Below, in pieces: positions 42,955 to 55,499 of a DNA stretch of 64,000 nucleotides. Positions within the stretch are counted from its first letter, which is position 1, and every line of letters begins with the position of its first letter. Source of the stretch: Nemertoderma westbladi (Eukaryota > Xenacoelomorpha > Nemertodermatida > Nemertodermatidae); the NCBI GenBank assembly GCA_032718475.1, contig JAUCBJ010006442.1:1-64000 (forward strand), read 5' to 3'. The position numbers were made by a program, and so were the translations under genes. The notes beneath the pieces were generated by a model. That model worked only from the letters and a program-made list of their open reading frames with translations. It was not told the origin of the DNA and ran no database searches.

Positions 42955-43460
42955 AATTTAGAATATAATAAATGCAGTACTCGTCTTCATTATAAGCCTT
43001 GTTGCGCTTGTCCTTATTTGTATTTAAATTTTTTTCCTAAACGCAGACTTTCGATCTTTATAACTATCGATGCGTTCAATAGCGAAGCCAGGTGTTTTAT
43101 AGGATTATAGTCAATGCAGTACTCGTCTTCATTATAATCCTCGTTGTGCTCATCCTGATTTGTATTTAAATATATTTCCTAAACGCAGACTTGCAATCTT
43201 TATAACTATCGATGCATTCAATATGCGAAGCCAGGTGTTTTATATGAGTATAGTCAACGCAGTACTCATCTTCATTATAATCTTCGTTGTGCTTATCCTG
43301 ATTTGTATTTAAATATATTTCCTAAACGCAGACTGGCGATATTTCCTAAACGCAGACTGGCGATCTTTATAACTATTCAATATGTGAATATGCGTTCAAT
43401 ATGCGAAGCCAGGTGTTTTAGAGGTGTATAGTCAACGCAGTTATCATCTTCATTACTGCC
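42955..43460. repeat. 143-bp tandem repeat, about 3.5 units
   Basis: GCAGTACTCGTCTTCATTAT recurs at 42974 and 43116, and in variant form at 43259 and 43437. Units carry TTTCCTAAACGCAGACT, CTTTATAACTATCGATGC and GCGAAGCCAGGTGTTTTA. The third interval is longer (178 bp) because ATTTCCTAAACGCAGACTGG is internally duplicated and AATATG sequences are inserted. Confidence 0.85.
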
Positions 43461-44500
43461 AGCCGGAAACTCGGAGCAATAGGCCTACTGCTTGTACAAT
43501 GCGTGTCAATTTCAACACCGCCAGGCACTGGGTAATGGCAGAGTGAGATTAAAAAACCGAATTATTTCATCCTCGGTTACGGTTAGTCCTGTTTACCCGT
43601 AGCGGCAGCGATACCGAAAGTCGAGGTAACATTTGATTTCAATTCCAACACTTTTCTGGACAGCTGGGTAGACTCTGGTGGTAGTGGGTACCTGAACTAA
43701 GAATGCCAGTTAGCTGGTTAGTCCGCATAACTTCCATGGTTTGCAGTTGCCGAGTCCAGAGTCGATGGATGGTTTGTAGGGGTAGGCCTATTGCTATTGT
43801 TGTATTGGCAGATTGGTATGTACCGGTATATCTACATCTAATTATACCAGTTGCCGGTGGCGTCGTAGTATACGTTGGCCGGTGCCGTTGTATACCAGTA
43901 CATAGTCTTTAATTAACATATTAATCCGTTAACAAGAGCAGAAACCGTAAACGAAGAAATTAATTTTCTTTCATCGCTGACAGGAGCGTAGAAATGCTAT
44001 AGTGCTGTCGTAGTTCAGTATCGTACCGGTAGTTCTGTAGTTGGCAGTTGCTACCAGTCTGGTTCTACAGTAGTAGGCAGGTAGGGCAGTACAGCGGATG
44101 GCGCCAATGGCAGAACGGACCCTCTAAACTAATTCAGGACCGCAGGCCGCACTGCAGTGCATGGCTAATTACAGAATTAGGGCCTACAGAATTTGGCCTG
44201 TCCTGTACCAGTATACCTGATCTATAATCACTGCACCGGTACCGCGGTAGCAGTAAGCCAGTACCGTAAAACACCGAACACAGTATGGTAATGCAGTATT
44301 GTCTGATTGCAGGATTCCTGATTCCTGAATTCAGGGATTGAGTATAGTACCGGTACAGGCAGACAGGCCACAATGGTATTACTGGATTCGTAATTTGCCA
44401 GAAACCCAGCTGATTTAGTCTCCTAGCAACCCGCTGATGTCAAGCGTTATAATTTTGGATAAATAAATTTATTATAACTGTAAGACAGTTACACTGGTGC
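43461..44500. other. No gene; ACCGGTA/ACCAGTA-rich sequence
   Basis: The interval is relatively GC-rich with many short words such as ACCGGTA, TACCAGT and GGTAG, especially at 43800-44360. It resembles degraded low-complexity sequence. No exon recognised. Confidence 0.45.
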
Positions 44501-44712
44501 TGCACGAAGGTCCCAAGCAAATTCAACTTGGAATATTTCTAAACTTTTGACAGACTATTTTCTACCAAGTTTGGTTACATTTCTTCGAGGATTGATCGAG
44601 TTATTAACGTTCAAAATTGAACACTGCAAAAAAAAGTGACAGATCAACAGAACGACAGGTTGATTAATGGTACCTCTACGCTAAGGCTCACTCACTCGTG
44701 GCTCGCCCCACA
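44501..44712. repeat. Dispersed repeat S, copy 2
   Basis: This is the second copy of the repeat at 33559-33774 in the same orientation. It has the ACCAAGTTTGG core and the conserved TAAGGCTCACTCACTCGTGG end, but lacks the GAACGACA microsatellite expansion. Confidence 0.85.
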
Positions 44713-44823
44713 ACCTAGCAGGTTTCCAATCTGCTGTACATGCCAATTCTGGATATGTGGAAAGTTAAAGAGATTTTGGAATGCATATACAATAATTTTG
44801 AAATTTCAAATTTTAGTAATGAT

Positions 44824-45545
44824 GAACTTAATGACATTTTAATTTCCTGACTACTAAAGACTAATTTACTGTAGATTTCAAGGGTACCTGTCATCCGAAA
44901 TATGGATTATGATTTATCGTTGGATGCAGTTCACCAAACTGTTCAATCACATTCTTTCAAAAATTATTATTTCTCGAGATATCATCAAATTACATTTAAT
45001 TATAAGACCGATAGGGCTATCTTGTTGAGAGACCAAGTATATGTGCTGCTATTACTCTGTCAATATGTTCTTCTTAGGGCCTGACGGTCTTCATAATGAC
45101 GTCTTCTTATTCTCTCTTGTTAATCATAGTTATTGTTATTGTTATTAAGTTTATCATATTAAATTATTTTGCTCTATTATTTTCGAACTTAATGACATTT
45201 TAATTTCCTGACTACTAAAGACTAATTTACTGTAGATTTCAAGGGTACCTGTCATCCGAAATATGGATTATGATTTATCGTTGGATGCAGTTCACCAAAC
45301 TGTTCAATCACATTCTTTCAAAAATTATTATTTCTCGAGATATCATCAAATTACATTTAATTATAAGACCGATAGGGCTATCTTGTTGAGAGACCAAGTA
45401 TATGTGCTGCTATTACTCTGTCAATATGTTCTTCTTAGGGCCTGACGGTCTTCATAATGACGTCTTCTTATTCTCTCTTGTTAATCATAGTTATTGTTAT
45501 TGTTATTAAGTTTATCATATTAAATTATTTTGCTCTATTATTTTC
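44824..45545. repeat. Perfect 361-bp tandem duplication
   Basis: Units 44824-45184 and 45185-45545 appear identical base for base, including an open stretch beginning MDYDLSLDAVHQTV at 44902 and 45263. A segment just before it (about 44757-44850) reads KEILECIYNNFEISNFSNDE in one frame and hints at the tail of a degraded ORF. The second unit is followed by an A-rich end with AATAAAATAAAATAATA. No family identified. Confidence 0.95.
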
Positions 45546-47480
45546 TTTTCTAGTATGTTAGTAATCTGTTCTATTAAGTTTAATATGAATGAATAAAATA
45601 AAATAATATTTATTGGATATTATTTGCAACTTGATTTATTCCAAACAAAGTTTAGTGTTTTATGAAAGTATCCCAAAGCCATTAAAGCTTCAAAAAGTTA
45701 TCTTATCTGCTACTGCCATCTCAGTCTGATCAATTTTACTGACAATCTCAGTGATGAGTGGGAGGGGCCTCTTCTTAGCATACAATGCAACTAATTATAG
45801 AAGATCAACTGCACAGTGATTGACATAAACAAAACACGCCCAGTCCATAGCCGGGTTTCTTCGGATGGTAAACATCCTCTGTAGATACCAATCCTACTAT
45901 GTGGAACATATGAAATGGAACAGACGACACGCACGTCGAAACAGTCCCGATTTTAATCTGTATCAAATACTAATGGGCCTATTAAAATCGTTGCACTGGC
46001 ACTGACGTCAGTTAGCAATCCTGCCTGGGTTGTAATCTACGGTTGGTCCTGATGAATGAATGTGTTCCACATGGCCTTTCGCCTGCGATGATCTTGCCTC
46101 AGGTAAAGATATCATCCTTGCACGGTTAATGACGTCATAGTCACGTCTTTTTTCGGCCAATCACACTCACCCTTCTCTGTGTTTGTTGCCTTACCGGCTG
46201 CAGATGACGGCCGCTTTATTCTACGTATTTATTTTCAATTTCTTGCTTCCTACGCACTATTACTACGATACCTAACGCCCCAGAGTTTCCATTGGTGCTC
46301 TAGACATGTAAACAGTTATTAAGCCATAAAATTATAGCATTTGGAATACTCAAGAGTACGACTAGTGAGTGGTTATGCCACTATATTTACGGGAAACTGC
46401 TATTTTGTTATAGACAATCACAATAAATATGCCCCAGAGAGGGGGGGGGGGATTTAACTTACATTATTTACCTGTTTATTATTATTAATTACATATTATT
46501 TTACCTGAGGTGCTTATTTATCCGTGCATAGAGTATTGTTATTAATATATGATTGTTTTCCATCTTTATGACTAGATTTGCATACAGTATTAATATCCTG
46601 TTATTGCTAATAAAATAGGACTACTGCTTCCGCTATGATATATTTTTTATTTCAATTTTTATTTGTTTTATCGGGTGTTATAAATCTTTTTTATTGAAGT
46701 TATATAGGTCTAAATAGTTTAAATGTGTATAAGATATTGCAAAATAAATTAATCAGATCTAGTTTATAACTAAATTTGAATATATTTCACGATATAATAT
46801 AATATATTTTATGAATACATATATGTATAGACTATAATTATAAAATTGGATGGAATTATAAACATTGTGTTGAAGGAAACCTGGTTAGTTATTAATTATT
46901 AATTTATTATTATAGTATTTGTGGATTTCGCTCTATTACAAACTTCAGAGTACACAACTCTGAGCAGCAATGGTGTACCCACTAAACTAATGGGCGAAAT
47001 TCATTACAATTTTTGAAATATCACTAACTAATATGATTTTAATACTTTGTTGGTTAATTGAGTCGGTATATTCGCTCTTATCCAGGCCTACTAGGATTTT
47101 AGTTAATTAATTTTTTGCAGCCCTATCTTTATGTAAGCATTGAGGAGTTTATTCAGTTGTAGACAATAAATTCACATTCACTGCTATACAACATGAGCCG
47201 CCAAAGAGTATCAAAATCTAATTACACTGCAATTTACACCCTATATATAATTCATTCTAATTTACGTGTCATATAGATAAAAAACAACCACAATTTTCTG
47301 GACGGACCGAAACCTATCTGAGTATTTATTATTCATATCAGAAATATGGGATATTCCAGAAAGAGTACTCCTCATCAGTCTAGAACATAATACGCTCAAT
47401 GTCATCGTTATCATTGTGAATGCTACAAAGACAATACTTTTTATTAGAAATTTGGATTCTCCCTAGTAGAAGCAGACCAT
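45546..47480. other. No gene identified (about 1.9 kb)
   Basis: AT-rich sequence with an 11-G run at about 46441-46451. No recognisable exon or repeat family. Confidence 0.5.
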
Positions 47481-47483
47481 ATA

Positions 47484-50400
47484 GCATCACTCGTATTCGG
47501 TTGATGGTTGTACATGTTTACGGTTAACTCGTATTCGGTTGATGGTTGTACATGTTTGCGGTTAACTCGTATTTGGTTGATGGTTGTACATGTTTGCGGT
47601 TAACTCGTATTTGGTTGATGGTTGTAAATGTTTGCGGTTAACTCGTATTCGGTTGATGGTTGTACATGTTGGCGGTTAACTCGTATTCGGTTGATGGTTG
47701 TACATGTTTGCGGTTAACTCGTATTTGGTTGATGGTTGTAAATGTTTGCGGTTAACTCGTATTCGGTTGATGGTTGTACATGTTGGCGGTTAACTCGTAT
47801 TCGGTTGATGGTTGTACATGTTTGCGGTTAACTCGTATTCCGTTGATGGTTGTACATGTTTGCGGTTAACTCGTATTCGGTTGATGGTTGTACATGTTTG
47901 CGGTTAACTCGTATTCGGTTGATGGTTGTACATGTTTGCGGTTAACTCGTATTCGGTTGATGGTTGTACATGTTTGCGGTTAACTCGTATTCCGTTGATG
48001 GTTGTACATGTTTGCGGTTAACTCGTATTCGGTTGATGGTTGTACATGTTTGCGGTTAACTCGTATTCGGTTGAAGGTTGTACATGTTTGCGGTTAACTC
48101 GTATTCGGTTGATGGTTGTGTAAATGTTTGCGGTTAACTCGTATTCCGTTGATGGTTGTACATGTTTGCGGTTAACTCGTATTCGGTTGATGGTTGTACA
48201 TGTTTGCGGTTAACTCGTATTCGGTTGATGGTTGTAAATGTTTGCGGTTAACTCGTATTCGGTTGATGGTTGTACATGTTTGCGGTTAACTCGTATTCGG
48301 TTGATGGTTGTGTAAATGTTTGCGGTTAACTCGTATTCCGTTGATGGTTGTACATGTTTGCGGTTAACTCGTATTCGGTTGATGGTTGTAAATGTTTGCG
48401 GTTAACTCGTATTCGGTTGATGGTTGTACATGTTTGCGGTTAACTCGTATTCGGTTGATGGTTGTAAATGTTTGCGGTTAACTCGTATTCGGTTGATGGT
48501 TGTACATGTTTGCGGTTAACTCGTATTCCGTTGATGGTTGTACATGTTTGCGGTTAACTCGTATTCGGTTGATGGTTGTAAATGTTTGCGGTTAACTCGT
48601 ATTCGGTTGATGGTTGTACATGTTTGCGGTTAACTCGTATTCGGTTGATGGTTGTACATGTTTGCGGTTAACTCGTATTCGGTTGATGGTTGTACATGTT
48701 TGCGGTTAACTCGTATTCCGTTGATGGTTGTACATGTTTGCGGTTAACTCGTATTCGGTTGATGGTTGTACATGTTTGCGGTTAACTCGTATTCGGTTGA
48801 AGGTTGTACATGTTTGCGGTTAACTCGTATTCGGTTGATGGTTGTGTAAATGTTTGCGGTTAACTCGTATTCCGTTGATGGTTGTACATGTTTGCGGTTA
48901 ACTCGTATTCGGTTGATGGTTGTACATGTTTACGGTTAACTCGTATTCCGTTGATGGTTGTACATGTTTGCGGTTAACTCGTATTCGGTTGATGGTTGTA
49001 AATGTTTGCGGTTAACTCGTATTCGGTTGATGGTTGTACATGTTTGCGGTTAACTCGTATTCGGTTGATGGTTGTACATGTTGGCGGTTAACTCGTATTC
49101 GGTTGATGGTTGTACATGTTTGCGGTTAACTCGTATTCCGTTGATGGTTGTACATGTTTGCGGTTAACTCGTATTCGGTTGATGGTTGTACATGTTGGCG
49201 GTTAACTCGTATTCGGTTGATGGTTGTACATGTTTGCGGTTAACTCGTATTCCGTTGATGGTTGTACATGTTTGCGGTTAACTCGTATTCGGTTGATGGT
49301 TGTACATGTTGGCGGTTAACTCGTATTCGGTTGATGGTTGTACATGTTTGCGGTTAACTCGTATTCCGTTGATGGTTGTACATGTTTGCGGTTAACTCGT
49401 ATTCGGTTGATGGTTGTACATGTTTGCGGTTAACTCGTATTCGGTTGATGGTTGTACATGTTTGCGGTTAACTCGTATTCGGTTGATGGTTGTACATGTT
49501 TGCGGTTAACTCGTATTCCGTTGATGGTTGTACATGTTTGCGGTTAACTCGTATTCGGTTGATGGTTGTACATGTTTGCGGTTAACTCGTATTCGGTTGA
49601 AGGTTGTACATGTTTGCGGTTAACTCGTATTCGGTTGATGGTTGTGTAAATGTTTGCGGTTAACTCGTATTCCGTTGATGGTTGTACATGTTTGCGGTTA
49701 ACTCGTATTCGGTTGATGGTTGTACATGTTTACGGTTAACTCGTATTCCGTTGATGGTTGTACATGTTTGCGGTTAACTCGTATTCGGTTGATGGTTGTA
49801 AATGTTTGCGGTTAACTCGTATTCGGTTGATGGTTGTACATGTTTGCGGTTAACTCGTATTCGGTTGATGGTTGTAAATGTTTGCGGTTAACTCGTATTC
49901 GGTTGATGGTTGTACATGTTTGCGGTTAACTCGTATTCCGTTGATGGTTGTACATGTTTGCGGTTAACTCGTATTCGGTTGATGGTTGTAAATGTTTGCG
50001 GTTAACTCGTATTCGGTTGATGGTTGTACATGTTTGCGGTTAACTCGTATTCGGTTGATGGTTGTACATGTTTGCGGTTAACTCGTATTCGGTTGATGGT
50101 TGTACATGTTTGCGGTTAACTCGTATTCCGTTGATGGTTGTACATGTTTGCGGTTAACTCGTATTCGGTTGATGGTTGTACATGTTTGCGGTTAACTCGT
50201 ATTCGGTTGAAGGTTGTACATGTTTGCGGTTAACTCGTATTCGGTTGATGGTTGTGTAAATGTTTGCGGTTAACTCGTATTCCGTTGATGGTTGTACATG
50301 TTTGCGGTTAACTCGTATTCGGTTGATGGTTGTACATGTTTACGGTTAACTCGTATTCCGTTGATGGTTGTACATGTTTGCGGTTAACTCGTATTCGGTT

Positions 50401-53318
50401 GATGGTTGTAAATGTTTGCGGTTAACTCGTATTCGGTTGATGGTTGTACATGTTTGCGGTTAACTCGTATTCGGTTGATGGTTGTAAATGTTTGCGGTTA
50501 ACTCGTATTCGGTTGATGGTTGTACATGTTTGCGGTTAACTCGTATTCCGTTGATGGTTGTACATGTTTGCGGTTAACTCGTATTCGGTTGATGGTTGTA
50601 AATGTTTGCGGTTAACTCGTATTCGGTTGATGGTTGTACATGTTTGCGGTTAACTCGTATTCGGTTGATGGTTGTAAATGTTTGCGGTTAACTCGTATTC
50701 CGTTGATGGTTGTACATGTTTGCGGTTAACTCGTATTCGGTTGATGGTTGTAAATGTTTGCGGTTAACTCGTATTCGGTTGATGGTTGTACATGTTTGCG
50801 GTTAACTCGTATTCGGTTGAAGGTTGTACATGTTTGCGGTTAACTCGTATTCGGTTGATGGTTGTGTAAATGTTTGCGGTTAACTCGTATTCCGTTGATG
50901 GTTGTACATGTTTGCGGTTAACTCGTATTCGGTTGATGGTTGTAAATGTTTGCGGTTAACTCGTATTCGGTTGATGGTTGTGTAAATGTTTGCGGTTAAC
51001 TCGTATTCCGTTGATGGTTGTACATGTTTGCGGTTAACTCGTATTCGGTTGATGGTTGTACATGTTTACGGTTAACTCGTATTCGGTTGATGGTTGTACA
51101 TGTTTGCGGTTAACTCGTATTTGGTTGATGGTTGTAAATGTTTGCGGTTAACTCGTATTCGGTTGATGGTTGTACATGTTTGCGGTTAACTCGTATTCGG
51201 TTGATGGTTGTACATGTTTACGGTTAACTCGTATTCGGTTGATGGTTGTACATGTTTGCGGTTAACTCGTATTCGGTTGATGGTTGTAAATGTTTGCGGT
51301 TAACTCGTATTCGGTTGATGGTTGTACATGTTTGCGGTTAACTCGTATTCCGTTGATGGTTGTAAATGTTTGCGGTTAACTCGTATTCCGTTGATGGTTG
51401 TACATGTTTGCGGTTAACTCGTATTCGGTTGATGGTTGTACATGTTTGCGGTTAACTCGTATTCGGTTGATGGTTGTACATGTTTGCGGTTAACTCGTAT
51501 TCGGTTGATGGTTGTACATGTTTGCGGTTAACTCGTATTCGGTTGATGGTTGTACATGTTTGCGGTTAACTCGTATTCGGTTGATGGTTGTACATGTTTG
51601 CGGTTAACTCGTATTCGGTTGATGGTTGTACATGTTTACGGTTAACTCGTATTCCGTTGATGGTTGTACATGTTTGCGGTTAACTCGTATTCGGTTGATG
51701 GTTGTAAATGTTTGCGGTTAACTCGTATTCGGTTGATGGTTGTACATGTTTGCGGTTAACTCGTATTCGGTTGATGGTTGTACATGTTTGCGGTTAACTC
51801 GTATTCGGTTGATGGTTGTAAATGTTTGCGGTTAACTCGTATTCCGTTGATGGTTGTACATGTTTGCGGTTAACTCGTATTCGGTTGATGGTTGTACATG
51901 TTTGCGGTTAACTCGTATTCGGTTGATGGTTGTAAATGTTTGCGGTTAACTCGTATTCGGTTGATGGTTGTGTAAATGTTTGCGGTTAACTCGTATTCCG
52001 TTGATGGTTGTACATGTTTGCGGTTAACTCGTATTCGGTTGATGGTTGTACATGTTTGCGGTTAACTCGTATTCGGTTGATGGTTGTACATGTTTGCGGT
52101 TAACTCGTATTCGGTTGATGGTTGTACATGTTTGCGGTTAACTCGTATTCGGTTGATGGTTGTACATGTTTGCGGTTAACTCGTATTCGGTTGATGGTTG
52201 TACATGTTTGCGGTTAACTCGTATTCGGTTGATGGTTGTAAATGTTTGCGGTTAACTCGTATTCGGTTGATGGTTGTAAATGTTTGCGGTTAACTCGTAT
52301 TCGGTTGATGGTTGTACATGTTTGCGGTTAACTCGTATTCGGTTGATGGTTGTACATGTTTGCGGTTAACTCGTATTCGGTTGATGGTTGTACATGTTTG
52401 CGGTTAACTCGTATTCGGTTGATGGTTGTACATGTTTGCGGTTAACTCGTATTCGGTTGATGGTTGTACATGTTGGCGGTTAACTCGTATTCGGTTGATG
52501 GTTGTACATGTTTGCGGTTAACTCGTATTCGGTTGATGGTTGTAAATGTTTGCGGTTAACTCGTATTCGGTTGATGGTTGTGTAAATGTTTGCGGTTAAC
52601 TCGTATTCCGTTGATGGTTGTACATGTTTGCGGTTAACTCGTATTCGGTTGATGGTTGTACATGTTTGCGGTTAACTCGTATTCGGTTGATGGTTGTGTA
52701 AATGTTTGCGGTTAACTCGTATTCCGTTGATGGTTGTACATGTTTGCGGTTAACTCGTATTCGGTTGATGGTTGTAAATGTTTGCGGTTAACTCGTATTC
52801 CGTTGATGGTTGTACATGTTTGCGGTTAACTCGTATTCGGTTGATGGTTGTACATGTTTGCGGTTAACTCGTATTCGGTTGATGGTTGTACATGTTTGCG
52901 GTTAACTCGTATTCGGTTGATGGTTGTACATGTTTGCGGTTAACTCGTATTCGGTTGAAGGTTGTACATGTTTGCGGTTAACTCGTATTCGGTTGATGGT
53001 TGTACATGTTTGCGGTTAACTCGTATTCGGTTGAAGGTTGTACATGTTTGCGGTTAACTCGTATTCGGTTGATGGTTGTACATGTTTGCGGTTAACTCGT
53101 ATTCGGTTGAAGGTTGTACATGTTTGCGGTTAACTCGTATTCGGTTGAAGGTTGTACATGTTTGCGGTTAACTCGTATTCGGTTGAAGGTTGTACATGTT
53201 TGCGGTTAACTCGTATTCGGTTGATGGTTGTACATGTTTGCGGTTAACTCGTATTCGGTTGAAGGTTGTACATGTTTGCGGTTAACTCGTATTCGGTTGA
53301 TGGTTGTACATGTTTGCC
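47484..53318. repeat. 38-bp satellite array with higher-order structure
   Basis: About 153 head-to-tail units contain GTATTCGGTTGATGGTTGTA followed by CATGTTTGCGGTTAACTC. Variable positions are TTCGG/TTCCG/TTTGG, GATGG/GAAGG, TACATG/TAAATG/TGTAAATG (a two-base insertion) and TTTGCGG/TTGGCGG/TTTACGG. Combinations of these recur in blocks, with 610-bp spacing in the middle of the array. The array borders are abrupt: GCATCACTCG on the left and GTTTGCCATGTAG on the right. Confidence 0.97.
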
Positions 53319-53535
53319 ATGTAGAATTCTTGCTCCCTAAGATCTTGGTCTTGGTTTCGGAGATCATATGTATAAAATACCTACTTCCAAATTATATCAA
53401 CCCAAATGTCTGATTGATGAAGAGCAAATTAAATCGCAAATTGGCAGGTTAAAGGCGAGTCTGATTTCCAGTTGCCATCCATTTTTGATAGAAATACCCA
53501 TACCGTTGCATTCCTGACGTCTTTTACAAGCTCAA
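53319..53535. other. No gene identified
   Basis: Short unique interval between the satellite and a LINE fragment. Nothing recognisable. Confidence 0.4.
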
Positions 53536-53805
53536 TGAATGGAGGTACTGGAAGTCGTCAAAGTTCGTTAGAATATTCGTTTATTAACAAAGATACACCT
53601 TAATCTATAACATTATATAATTCATCTATCCAGATTTGGTACCTTTTATATGCAATACAACCTGGTTGGCATTCCTTTCCGTTTCCACTATGTTTAGTAG
53701 AAGTTTTGCAGTGCATTGTATTAGATGTATGAGACTGAGAGAGGGGTATCTGCTGATTCTACGTTTTTGTAGTGTGAACTAGAGATCTTCACACTCATTG
53801 CTGTA
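53536..53805 (-). mobile_element. LINE family B, decayed fragment
   Basis: It aligns with the antisense family B sequence at about 17990-18250. Shared words are GGTACTGGAAGTCGTCAA, TTTATATGCAATNCAACCT, TCCACTNTNTTTAGTAGAAG and AGATCTTCAC. Coding is destroyed by indels. Confidence 0.65.
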
Positions 53806-55164
53806 CTATTACTATACTATTAGAACATAATTTATTGAGCTCAACACATCCATGCTTGAAATTGTTCTTCCTGTACGAATTCGCTGCATGTAAACCCAAA
53901 GTTCACGCTGATGAACTGAATTTGTCGAAATAAGAAGGTGAACTTATACACACATCACTATACATTCATTAGTTACAAAGTACCATAATTACAGTGTAGA
54001 TGTGGACACACTTAGAATTCAGGTCAGTAACTGGAAATACTTCACGCTTATTAAAATTGATTAACAAATCCTACATCGAAAATCTACGCCAGTAGGTAGA
54101 CAACCTGTTGAACTCAGGGGATTTTTATACCATATGTATGGCCGGAGATTGTCGCAGGGCGATATCCAGAATGAATATAATATTAGTAAGTGACTCGACT
54201 CAGGTAGATTAATTAATTTTGGTTGGCATTTACGAAGTAAGGATCCGCGCTGAATAATCCTCAGAGAGTTTCCTGTTTTCCCTGTAAACGTATTTCCTTC
54301 TTTATATATTTACTTTTACTTATTGATGGTATCAGTGTTTGATATCACTGTATTTACATTCACAAACACACAGATTATCCTATCGGCACTGTGTATCTTT
54401 ACTATAGCTAGCGAGGATGGAAATAGTAATTATTGTTGAAGTGCCCCGCCCAGTACGCCTTCATTTATCTATTAGCCTAGTCCACCGACCCGATTTCCTC
54501 CTCCCTTACAGAGGAAGTCTCATCCTTCTTCGTCAATTACATGTCAGCGAAAATTAGAGTGATGATAAATATAGATTTAATTATAAATAGAGCGCGAGCG
54601 CGAATAGAATACCCCTCTCTCTCTCTTCTCTATCGGGACTCCTGGGGGAGTTAATTAACTGTGAATGAGATCAATGGATTTACCTTCAAACTGTTTCCTG
54701 GTTACCAATTACCCAAGTTCGCATTAGAGCAACTGATACCCTTTCCTTAATATTTTTATATAATAGAACATTATGACAACAGGCATCCTCCCTTTTTATT
54801 TTTGCTAGGTATTATTATGCCAAACTCCCATTTACAATTTTGAAAAATCGCATTGCTTCACATTTCAGAAAACATATAAACCATGCATAACATATTGTAG
54901 AATATAAAATTTTGAGCATAATTCATTCACATTCTCAGCGGGAGAGGGATATCAAATTGATCTCATATGAAATAAAGCTCTGTTTATTGTTTTGGTATTA
55001 AACCACTGCAACCAGTTCCTTTCCTCCCTTATTGATTTAAATTAAATGAAATTTATTTCCTAAACCCACTAAACACATAGTTAATATTTGCGGTCGTTTT
55101 GCGCCATTAACACGCATTTTATAAACATTTATAACGAGTAGTGAATAATGAAATAAAATAATAA
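53806..55164. other. No gene identified (about 1.4 kb)
   Basis: AT-rich sequence. A CT-rich run (CCCCTCTCTCTCTCTTCTC near 54612) is present. No exon recognised. Confidence 0.45.
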
Positions 55165-55345
55165 TAACAAATGAAACAAAATATCCGCAAACACCAAATA
55201 TGTGATTAGTGGGTTTAAAAACTTAATTTACTTTAATTTAAAACGAAGGTTAGTGTTTGTTTTCGTTGGTTAGTGTTTTTCAAACAAAACTTTATTTCAT
55301 ATGCGACCAATTTGAACTGGAGATCACTTTTTCGACAGCGGTCAT
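55165..55345. repeat. Dispersed repeat, copy 2
   Basis: Same word order as 18645-18835: ACACCAAATA, AGTGGGTTTAAAAACTT, then CATATGCGACCAATTTG and CTGGAGATCAC. Confidence 0.55.
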
Positions 55346-55499
55346 CTAACTTTTCAATAAGCTGTAACTCTACGCAACCAGTTGAAATGGGCACCTGGCT
55401 TCAGCTGTAGCAGTAAGTACCGTTATTACAGCATGTCCTGACTTCAGCTGTGGCAGTAAGTATTACAGCATGTCCCGGCTTAATATTTCCATTTGTAGG

